64,000 nt of DNA. Source: JAUVUV01 sp964548275 (lineage in GTDB: Bacteria; Gemmatimonadota; Glassbacteria; GWA2-58-10). The translations under genes were made by a program, and so were the position numbers. Of the stretch, positions 53,566-60,515 are shown piece by piece. The notes beneath the pieces were generated by a model. That model was not told the DNA's origin and did no database searches. It saw only the letters and a list, made by a program, of their open reading frames with translations. The number at the start of each line of letters is the position of its first letter. Position 1 is the stretch's first letter. The stretch lies in assembly GCA_964548275.1 (NCBI GenBank), contig CAZJQI010000019.1:6411-70410 (forward strand). The letters are read 5' to 3'.

Positions 53566-54666
53566 TTATCGGGCGACCCTTGCACCTCCGCCTTTCATCA
53601 CTCTCTCCACTTCTTTCAGGGTCGCCATGGTGGTGTCGCCTGGAGTGGTCATGGCCAGGGCGCCGTGTGCTGCGCCGTAATTGACAGCCTCCTCCGGAGC
53701 CTTGCCGCTGAGCAGGCCGTAGATCAGGCCGCTGGCAAAGCTGTCTCCGCCGCCAACCCGGTCGTAGATCTCCAGGTCCGGCCGCTGGATCGCCTCGTAG
53801 AACTCGCCGTCCATCCAGAGAATGGCGCCCCAGTCATTGGTGCTGGCTGTCTTGGCATTGCGCAGCGTGGTGGCCACTGCCTTGAAATTGGGGAAGTCTT
53901 TCACCACCTGGGTGATCATCTGCGTGAAACCGGCGGGATCGAGTTTGCTCAGGTCCTTGTCCGCCCCGGGAACCTCGTAACCGAACGCTTTGGTGAAATC
54001 CTCCTCGTTGCCGATCATCACATCCACCAGCGGGGCGATCCTGCGGTTGACCTGCTGGGCTTTTTCAGTGCCGCCGGCGCTTTTCCACAGGCTGGGGCGG
54101 AAATTGAGGTCGAAAGAGGTATAAGTACCGTGCTTCTTTGCACACTCCAGCGCCTCGATTATCACATCGCTTGTGGTAGGCGAAAGCGCGGCGAAAATGC
54201 CGCCGGTATGGAACCAGCGTACACCGTCGGAGCCGAAAAGTTTCTCCCAGTGGATATCTCCGGCTTTCATCTGGCTGGCTGCGCTGTTGGCGCGATCCGA
54301 GCATCCGAGTGCAGCCCGCACACCGAAACCACGCTCGGTGAAATTGAGCCCCAGCCTGGAACTGCGGCCGATACCATCGAACGGCACCCACTTGACATAA
54401 CTCATGTCCACGCCGCCCTGACAGATCAGATCCTCCAGCAGGTGACCGACCTCATTGTCCACGATTGCAGTGACCACTCCGGCACGCAGACCGAAACACT
54501 TACGCAGGCCGCGGGCCACGTTGTATTCACCTCCGCCCTCCCAGACACGGAAATTCCGCGTGGTGCGGACACGCATATCGCCGGGATCGAGACGGATCAT
54601 GATTTCGCCGAGTGAGACGATATCGTACTTACAGCTCCCGGCAGGTTTGGCTTTGATGGTATTCAA
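53566..54666 (-). CDS. PfkB-family sugar kinase (2-keto-3-deoxygluconate-kinase-like)
   Basis: 366 residues from TTG 54666, seven bases after AAAGGAGG. YDIVSLGEIMIRLDPGDMRV and FRVWEGGGEYNVARGLRKCF open the fold; TSFDLNFRPSLWKSAGG is typical of KDG and fructokinase-like members; GVGGGDSFASGLIYGLL is the PfkB signature with the catalytic Asp. It phosphorylates a sugar acid or sugar. Next to a uronate lyase the best guess is 2-keto-3-deoxygluconate, feeding the Entner-Doudoroff route. A promoter lies about 150 bases upstream, and a terminator separates it from the lyase. Confidence 0.85.
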   Translation of the reverse strand: MNTIKAKPAGSCKYDIVSLGEIMIRLDPGDMRVRTTRNFRVWEGGGEYNVARGLRKCFGLRAGVVTAIVDNEVGHLLEDLICQGGVDMSYVKWVPFDGIGRSSRLGLNFTERGFGVRAALGCSDRANSAASQMKAGDIHWEKLFGSDGVRWFHTGGIFAALSPTTSDVIIEALECAKKHGTYTSFDLNFRPSLWKSAGGTEKAQQVNRRIAPLVDVMIGNEEDFTKAFGYEVPGADKDLSKLDPAGFTQMITQVVKDFPNFKAVATTLRNAKTASTNDWGAILWMDGEFYEAIQRPDLEIYDRVGGGDSFASGLIYGLLSGKAPEEAVNYGAAHGALAMTTPGDTTMATLKEVERVMKGGGARVAR

Positions 54667-54795
54667 CTAGGTACCTCCTTTTTTTATTGTATTCAAGCGT
54701 AATTGCAATGAAATGAACTCATCTTTGCGGAAATAAAATTGATCGGCGGGTGACAAATTACCGGATCGGAATACCCGTACCGTTATCGGGGCATT

Positions 54796-54824
54796 AAGAT
54801 ATACTTTTTTACTTTTTGAGGCAA
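54796..54824 (-). promoter_or_regulatory. Candidate promoter of the sugar kinase
   Basis: On the minus strand TTGCCT (54819-54824), 17-base spacer, TATCTT (54796-54801), about 130 bases before the TTG start at 54666. Confidence 0.35.
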
Positions 54825-54964
54825 GAATATATCAGGCGATCATAACGCTTCTCAGGCCTGGCCAGGTGAAAAGTCATTCTCTCGGAGATCAAGATTATTT
54901 CTTTATACAGCTTTGGTTTTGCCCCAATTTAAAATTTTCATTTTGCTTTATCACCTGTTTTTTT

Positions 54965-54972
54965 TTATATTT
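54965..54972. repeat. Target duplication, left copy (TTATATTT)
   Basis: Directly abuts the left terminal inverted repeat; identical to 55882-55889. Confidence 0.85.
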
Positions 54973-55881
54973 GGTAATTGAGAACTAACTGGTACTTGCA
55001 TATAATAGGGATATGCAATACCGACAACCATTAGAACTAGCAAACAGCTGCAAGAAAAGTGAGGCCTATTTTCGTGCACAACGTTGGGGCGGTAAGCGCT
55101 ATTGCCCTGCCTGTGGATACCGAAGGAAATTGTACAGCCTCAGCGATGGACGTTTTCAATGCGCCCGTTGTTCATTCAAATTCAGAGAGTTCACCGGAAC
55201 CTATTTAGAAAATCTACGAATAGGCTTTGATGAACTGAGCCATTTGCTATATTTGTTCGTTTTGGGTGTACCCTCATATAGATGTCGCGTTTATCTGTCT
55301 GTATCTCTAAAGACTGCTCAGAAGCTCTATACTCTGTTTCGTCAGGCGATCTACGACCACTGCATGATACAACTCAGAGAGATCATGCTTGAAGGTGAGA
55401 TCGAAATTGACGAAAGCATGTGCGGCGGCCACCATAAAGGCAAACGGGGTTGGGGAGCTGCCGGTAAACATATTGTTTTTGGCCTTTATCAGCGTAATGG
55501 CCACGTGGTTACCTTTCCGGTGCCAGATCGGAGTACATCTGCTCTGCTGCCGTTAGTTTTACAGTACACAAAGCCAGGTTGCCTCTATTACTCTGATGAC
55601 TGGCATGCTTACACCAAGCTATCAATCAAAGGGGACCACGTGGTCATCGATAAACATAAAGGCAGACCCCGGGCCAAAGGCCGTGACCATATCAATGGTA
55701 TAGAAGGTTTCTGGAGCTTTTCGAAAAACTGGATGTATCAATACCGTGGAATTCCTAAACACCATTTCCATCTTTATTTGAAAGAAACTGAATTTCGCTT
55801 TAACTACCGTAAAAGAGACCTTTTTAAGGAAATCTCTACCCTTTTAACACTTAATCTAAGTCCAGATAGTTCCTAATTACC
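54973..55881. mobile_element. Complete IS1595-family insertion sequence, 909 bp
   Basis: Left end GGTAATTGAGAACTAACTGG (54973-54992) is an inverted repeat of the right end CCAGATAGTTCCTAATTACC (55862-55881), 16 of 20 bases matching. Both ends are bordered by the perfect 8-bp duplication TTATATTT, the length expected for IS1595. One transposase gene fills the element. Freshly inserted by the evidence of the intact duplication. Confidence 0.93.
55013..55876 (+). CDS. IS1595-family transposase (ISXO2-like DDE)
   Basis: 287 residues. An N-terminal zinc ribbon (CPACGYRRKLYSLSDGRFQC with two CxxC pairs, residues about 31-53) precedes an ISXO2-type catalytic domain: EIDESMCGG has the first Asp, YYSDDWHAYTKL the second, and GIEGFWSFSKNWMYQYRGIP the Glu. 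All three acidic residues are there, so it may be active. It lies within a complete element with terminal repeats and target duplication. Confidence 0.95.
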   Translation: MQYRQPLELANSCKKSEAYFRAQRWGGKRYCPACGYRRKLYSLSDGRFQCARCSFKFREFTGTYLENLRIGFDELSHLLYLFVLGVPSYRCRVYLSVSLKTAQKLYTLFRQAIYDHCMIQLREIMLEGEIEIDESMCGGHHKGKRGWGAAGKHIVFGLYQRNGHVVTFPVPDRSTSALLPLVLQYTKPGCLYYSDDWHAYTKLSIKGDHVVIDKHKGRPRAKGRDHINGIEGFWSFSKNWMYQYRGIPKHHFHLYLKETEFRFNYRKRDLFKEISTLLTLNLSPDSS

Positions 55882-55889
55882 TTATATTT
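55882..55889. repeat. Target duplication, right copy (TTATATTT)
   Basis: Follows the right terminal repeat directly; identical to 54965-54972. Confidence 0.85.
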
Positions 55890-55967
55890 AAATATAAAGC
55901 CGACTTTTCTCGATTTTTTTGTCATTTAGTTCAGTCTTGACCTGTCAGTTAAAAAGGAGGCTGTTTT

Positions 55968-56276
55968 ATGAGCGATACTTATCATGAACCAGCAGAAAAA
56001 CTGCCGGCTGAGGTGCGTGATGTCCATCGTGCGCTGGCCAGTCTAATTGAGGAGCTCGAGGCGATTGACTGGTATCACCAGAGAGCCTCGTTGACCGATG
56101 ACGAGGAACTCAGGGAGATTGTCAAGCACAACCGCGATGAGGAGATCGAACACGCATCGATGGCCTTGGAGTGGCTGCGCAGGCGGCTGCCCAAATTCGA
56201 CGAGGAATTACGGACATATTTATTCACCTCCGGTGCGATTACCGAGCTGGAAGAAGGTGGAGAGGCAGAAGGATAA
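55968..56276 (+). CDS. Encapsulated-ferritin-like (EncFtn) protein, no targeting peptide
   Basis: 102 residues, with AAGGAGG as ribosome site. EELEAIDWYHQRASLTDDEE and HNRDEEIEHASMALEWLRRR match encapsulated ferritin: Glu29, Trp35, Glu59 and His62 are at the positions of the iron-oxidising site of the Rhodospirillum protein. These form ring-shaped decamers and oxidise iron inside an encapsulin shell. The usual C-terminal encapsulin-targeting tail (LTVGSLR-like) is absent: the protein stops at LEEGGEAEG, 10 bases before a palindrome, and no encapsulin gene is nearby. It is either shell-free, a truncated version, or served by a shell encoded elsewhere. Confidence 0.87.
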   Translation: MSDTYHEPAEKLPAEVRDVHRALASLIEELEAIDWYHQRASLTDDEELREIVKHNRDEEIEHASMALEWLRRRLPKFDEELRTYLFTSGAITELEEGGEAEG

Positions 56277-56286
56277 CAAATAGTTA

Positions 56287-56314
56287 GTAGGGGCGGTTCG
56301 CGAACCGCCCCTAC
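56287..56314. repeat. Perfect 28-bp REP palindrome
   Basis: GTAGGGGCGGTTCG at 56287-56300 followed by its exact complement CGAACCGCCCCTAC to 56314. The half copy at 49912-49928 has the same sequence. It is read through by the transposase frame, where it codes RGGSRTAPTN-type residues. Confidence 0.85.
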
Positions 56315-56582
56315 AATAATCCGAAACAACTAGAATGCCATGCAAATGGTTCGGCATGATAATGAATTCATCCAATTCGACATAGGGATACCGTTCGGCC
56401 AACCATATCCAGGATTTTACAACCAACCTGCCGAGATCATTAAAAACAACTTTCGAATCCACAATTTCCCCGAACAAACATTCCCGGTTTTGCGTACAGA
56501 TGTTTACTGAATAGGCTCCGGGTGTGGTATAATCGTAATCCGGCAGACGTATAGACCGTCTGTGTCGATGGATGTGATACAT
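56310..56582 (-). pseudogene. REP-associated tyrosine transposase (RAYT), N-terminal fragment
   Basis: From ATG 56582: MYHIHRHRRSIRLPDYDYTT, YSVNICTQNRECLFGEIVDS and DEFIIMPNHLHGILVV. The HLHG motif is the HUH-type His pair of Y1/RAYT transposases, which move REP-type palindromes. Normal members run about 180-220 residues, with the catalytic Tyr in the second half. Here the family similarity stops after about 90 residues where a palindrome begins, and the frame runs on into the 3' end of the ferritin-like gene. So it is a fragment, probably inactive. Confidence 0.82.
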
Positions 56583-56653
56583 TGTTTTGAATCGTCCGTA
56601 TTTTTACCTTTACTGATACGTTATCGTATTTATGAATTCGTGTGCTAAGCTTT

Positions 56654-56685
56654 AAAAAGGGCACAGCCTGACGTGTCCTTTTTTT
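56654..56685. terminator. Terminator after the MogA-like gene
   Basis: AAAAAGGGCAC, eight-base loop, GTGTCCTTTTTTT; stem of six pairs with one G-T. Overlaps the stop of the minus-strand gene. Confidence 0.75.
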
Positions 56686-57224
56686 CAAGTATCATGGCTC
56701 TCACCGCGAATCATCCTCAAGGCGTGTTTTAATCCCGGCATTATGGCATCCAGAGATTCTTTCACACCCTTTTCGGATCCCGGCAGGTTTACAATGAGGG
56801 TAGAGCCTCTGACTCCTGCCACCCCCCGGGAGAGCGTCGAGAATGGAGTGCGCTGCTGGCCGAACGAGCGGGCGGCCTGTGCGATTCCATCCAGCCTTTG
56901 CTCGAGGATTTCCTTTGTGGCCTCCGGGGTCGAGTCGCGGGGGCTGATTCCTGTGCCGCCGGTTGAAAGCACCAGGTCGAGTTTTTGCTTATCTGCATAT
57001 TCAATCAGAGTTGATTTTATCCGATCCGGATCATCAGGAATCACCAGGTAATCCGCAACCTTGAAACCCTCCACTTCTATTCTTTCAAGTATCCGCTGTC
57101 CGGATACATCCTCTTTTCTTCCCGCAGAGACCGAGTCGGATATAACCAGTACAGCGGTCCGCGGCGTCCAGTCCAGGGTCTGGTCGAAATCAGACTTGCC
57201 TCCGTGCTTGGCGAGCAGCCGCAC
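56685..57224 (-). CDS. MogA/MoaB-like molybdenum cofactor protein
   Basis: 179 residues, GTG start at 57224; the upstream frame is open for about 17 more codons but has no ATG. RTAVLVISDSVSAGRKEDVS opens the MoCo-binding fold; LDLVLSTGGTGISPRDSTPE is the signature for molybdopterin binding; FSTLSRGVAGVRGSTLIVNL and GLKHALRMI complete the domain. MogA adenylates molybdopterin; MoaB-type relatives do the same in other lineages. The short N-terminal extension before VLVISDS is not part of the usual domain. Next to the AddAB pair without clear link. Confidence 0.9.
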   Translation of the reverse strand: MRLLAKHGGKSDFDQTLDWTPRTAVLVISDSVSAGRKEDVSGQRILERIEVEGFKVADYLVIPDDPDRIKSTLIEYADKQKLDLVLSTGGTGISPRDSTPEATKEILEQRLDGIAQAARSFGQQRTPFSTLSRGVAGVRGSTLIVNLPGSEKGVKESLDAIMPGLKHALRMIRGESHDT

Positions 57225-57305
57225 GCTGGTGATTTCCGCGAAACATCTTTCATAGGCTTTCCCCTGAAAATCAGATCATAGGAATTCAGCTATAATTGGA
57301 TTCGC

Positions 57306-60300
57306 TTATTCCTGGATTATTTTATACTGGTTAATTGCTGTAAAATACAGCCCTTTCTCTTTGACATTTTCCCCGGCGGCCCTGCTCCAGGCCCCGGCAT
57401 AAAGTTTCACCTGCGGTGCGTAGTGGCTGACAAGGCGATCCAGAGCGCTTTCGGCGCCTTGGTCGGTCTTGTAGTCCACGATCACCCAGCCGTCGGATTC
57501 GCGGAAAGCGAGATCTATCACCCCGCGCATGATCTCCGGGCCGCCCTCCTTTTCCGTCAGGATCTGGAACGGAACCTCCACCAGGAACTTTTCGCTCGAT
57601 ACGGCCCTGCGCCAGATCTCCGAGCCGGTGACCGAATCCACAAGCGCCAGGGCCTGAGTTTCAAGCTCGGGCGCAAGCTCTTCCTCGCTCAGTATCCAGC
57701 TGGCCATGTGTTGAAAGTCCAGGTGCGGGTTTTCCATTCTTGCCTGAAGAAGGCGGTGGATCGCGCTCCCCCATTCGGTTCCGTGCTCACCTGCCGCGCT
57801 AAGCCCTACGCCGGTTTCCAGCGCGGCCTGCCTGGCCTGAACAATCCGGTAGCCAGGTTCCAGCGCAGCAGACCAGAGTGCTGCGATATCGCCAGGGCAA
57901 TGGGGCAACTCACGCTCTGAAGTATGGATTCCCTCTGAGACAGGAGCACGCACCTTTCCGGGATATTCGATATCAGGGCAATCTTTCAAGTGCCCGGCAA
58001 AAAAATTCCACGGGTTCGTGTGGTTGGATTTCTCCCGCTGGGTGATTATCAATTGGTCCCCGGCCCGTGTTGCGGCGACATAGAACAGCCTGACCTTTTC
58101 CGCTTCGAGAAATTTTTGCTCCTCTTGTTCCCAATGCTGCCAGTCCGGGTGGTGGGCGATCAGCGAACCCGGACGGCCTGCGGCGTCCTCTTCCCGGATG
58201 GCCAGGTAACCCCGGGTCTGTCCTCCGGAACGGTCTACATGCACAAGCAGGGGATGATGGCCCACACCGAACGGGTCGGCAAGAAAGACAACCTGCGCCT
58301 CGAGGCCTTTGGCTTTGTGAAGGTTCATCAGGCGAACCACAGGGGATTCACCAGGCGCTGCGGGCATGCTGTCACAGGGAATCTCACCCCGGGCGAGCCG
58401 GCCCAGATAATCCACCAGAGCGGAGAGCGTGCTCGTCTCCGAGGCGAAATGCCGGAGAAGTTCGAGTGCTCTGGCAAAGGTTCCCGCGCGCTGGTTACCG
58501 TCAGCCTCAGCAGCGGCAGAGGCGAACAGGCCAAGGTCGCCGGCAATCCTTTCAACAGCCGAAAGCGGTGCCATTCTACCCAGCAAGCCCGAATAACGCT
58601 TGAACCTGTCGAACATCTCCCGGAACAAACCGGCTTTCTCAGGCTCCAGGGATTCGGGCACCTGCGATCGATAAGAAAAAACACCGCCGGCTTTGACAAA
58701 CGAGTAGAGGTCTGGATCGCTGAACCCGAAAAGAGGACTTCGCAGGGCAGCCACCAGGGGCAAAGGGTCGTCCGGGCGGGTCAGAGCGGCCAGACAGAGA
58801 TAGAGCATCCAGAGCTGGCGCAGCGTGCCGAGTGCACCACTGCCGGTCACCTGGTGCGGGATATCCAGCTTCTCCAGTCTCTCCGCGTAGAGGTCCAGTC
58901 TTTCCTTGCGGTAGGCAATGACCAGAAAATCGGGTTTTTTCTCCTCCTCAGTCCCTCCGGCTTCTATATCAAGGATATTCCGAATAACTCTTGCCGCGAA
59001 TTCAGGCTCGAAAGCGGCAATGGCATCCTTATTCCTGAAATCCTCTGTGATCAGCAGATTCTTGACACATCCGGGATCTTTCCCGGTATCTTCCTCCCGT
59101 GCGGCCTCGAGCTCGACATAGGCGGGAGAATAGGCGTTATCCTCGAATTTGTCTCTGAACGTTTTGTTGACCCAGTCGATCAATCCCTTGCGGGCGCGGA
59201 AATTAGCTGAAAGTTGCACCAGCCGGCCGCCATTGGCGAGAATAATTTCCTTGACCTGGCTGTAGGTAACAATATCAGCGCGGCGGAAACGATAGATCGA
59301 TTGTTTGGGGTCGCCAACCACGAAAAGCGAGCCAGGCCGCGGACGGCACCTGCGCCAGTTTGTTTCACGAGGATCATCTGCGGCGAGCAGAAACATGACT
59401 TCGGCCTGCACCGGGTCCGTGTCCTGGAACTCATCGACCAGAAGGTGGGTGATCCGCCTGCTGAAATATGCGCGTACATTGTGATTGTCGCGCAACAGCC
59501 GCCTGGCTCCTAGAAGAAGGTCCTCGTAATTGAGCACCCCGTTGCGGCTCCGAAGTCTGTCATAGTGCTCCACAGCGGATTTCAGGGTGCGCAGGACAGG
59601 AGAATAGCAGTAAGCCCGCCACTGCACGAGAAACGGTTCAGCCTGCTGCTGCCTGAAATCATCCCAACGCTCCAGTTCAGCCAGAGCCTGATCTTTGCCG
59701 CCCGGCCACATTTTCTGGACTACTTTCATTTCTTTGAACACTGCCAGAATCCGTGCCAGTTGCGGTAGGCTCGAAAGGTCAGACTGCCTGACCATGCGCG
59801 GAATCAGCCCATAGGCCGGGATCAGCTTATCGTTTCCTGGATCGACTGAAAGGCTGGAAGCAAATTGCTGCATATGTCTTGCGTAATCGGCAAGCTTTCG
59901 TCTGCAGGTTTCATCATCCGGGGGATCGAGTTCCGGCGCGTGCCAGTCCTCCACATCCGGGTAATTGCAAAGGGCCATGAATGCAGGCTCGAGCCTGGCC
60001 GGCTCAATTGCCAGTTTCTGAAGTTCGTCAAGCAATGGAGAGTTTTCGGCATACATGCTGGCAAGGAATTCCTGCCATGCCTGCTCTCGAAAGATACGGT
60101 CCTGTTCCTCGTCCACCTCCCGGAAATCCGGATCGACCCCGGCTTCCACTGGACGCTCGCGCAACAGCCGGGCGCAGAAAGAGTGGATCGTGCCGATAAA
60201 ACAGCGATCCAGATGCTCCAAGGCCCGGCGGATATTTTCAGCCCCCTGGCCGGAGGGCTCCGGCCGCGCCCGGCTCTCCAGTTCGAGCTGAAAGCGGCTC

Positions 60301-60515
60301 CTCAGCTCAGAGGCGGCCTTGCGGGTGAAAGTCACCGCCGCCATGTTTTCCAGCCGGCATTTTCCTAAAAGTACCAGAGCCACCATCCGGTCTACTATCT
60401 TTGTTGTTTTGCCGGTTCCGGCGGCTGCCTCGACAAGCATGTTGGTTTCAAGCTCGCTTTCGATAAGCTCGCGCTGAGGCCAGTCCGGCGGCTTTATTTG
60501 ATTCATATCAGGCAT
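57306..60515 (-). CDS. addA: AddA-type helicase-nuclease subunit
   Basis: 1069 residues. Motif I VEAAAGTGKTTKIVDRMVAL near residue 31, motif II LLVDEFQDTDPVQAEVMFLL near 365, VVGDPKQSIYRFRRADI, and further UvrD-type motifs including NLHKAKGLEAQVVFLADPFG and LFYVAATRAGDQLII give a superfamily 1A helicase. The last 150 residues carry a RecB-type nuclease (GVIDLAFRESDGWVIVDYKT). Together with AddB it processes double-strand breaks to Chi-like sites for recombination. It overlaps addB by 8 bases, so the two are cotranscribed. Confidence 0.93.
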   Translation of the reverse strand: MPDMNQIKPPDWPQRELIESELETNMLVEAAAGTGKTTKIVDRMVALVLLGKCRLENMAAVTFTRKAASELRSRFQLELESRARPEPSGQGAENIRRALEHLDRCFIGTIHSFCARLLRERPVEAGVDPDFREVDEEQDRIFREQAWQEFLASMYAENSPLLDELQKLAIEPARLEPAFMALCNYPDVEDWHAPELDPPDDETCRRKLADYARHMQQFASSLSVDPGNDKLIPAYGLIPRMVRQSDLSSLPQLARILAVFKEMKVVQKMWPGGKDQALAELERWDDFRQQQAEPFLVQWRAYCYSPVLRTLKSAVEHYDRLRSRNGVLNYEDLLLGARRLLRDNHNVRAYFSRRITHLLVDEFQDTDPVQAEVMFLLAADDPRETNWRRCRPRPGSLFVVGDPKQSIYRFRRADIVTYSQVKEIILANGGRLVQLSANFRARKGLIDWVNKTFRDKFEDNAYSPAYVELEAAREEDTGKDPGCVKNLLITEDFRNKDAIAAFEPEFAARVIRNILDIEAGGTEEEKKPDFLVIAYRKERLDLYAERLEKLDIPHQVTGSGALGTLRQLWMLYLCLAALTRPDDPLPLVAALRSPLFGFSDPDLYSFVKAGGVFSYRSQVPESLEPEKAGLFREMFDRFKRYSGLLGRMAPLSAVERIAGDLGLFASAAAEADGNQRAGTFARALELLRHFASETSTLSALVDYLGRLARGEIPCDSMPAAPGESPVVRLMNLHKAKGLEAQVVFLADPFGVGHHPLLVHVDRSGGQTRGYLAIREEDAAGRPGSLIAHHPDWQHWEQEEQKFLEAEKVRLFYVAATRAGDQLIITQREKSNHTNPWNFFAGHLKDCPDIEYPGKVRAPVSEGIHTSERELPHCPGDIAALWSAALEPGYRIVQARQAALETGVGLSAAGEHGTEWGSAIHRLLQARMENPHLDFQHMASWILSEEELAPELETQALALVDSVTGSEIWRRAVSSEKFLVEVPFQILTEKEGGPEIMRGVIDLAFRESDGWVIVDYKTDQGAESALDRLVSHYAPQVKLYAGAWSRAAGENVKEKGLYFTAINQYKIIQE

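Larger units (their letters stand above)
56277..56684. other. Gap with transposase remnant, palindrome and terminator
   Basis: 408 bases between EncFtn and the MogA-like gene. Holds a perfect 28-bp palindrome, the truncated REP-associated transposase and a terminator; no complete gene. Confidence 0.6.
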
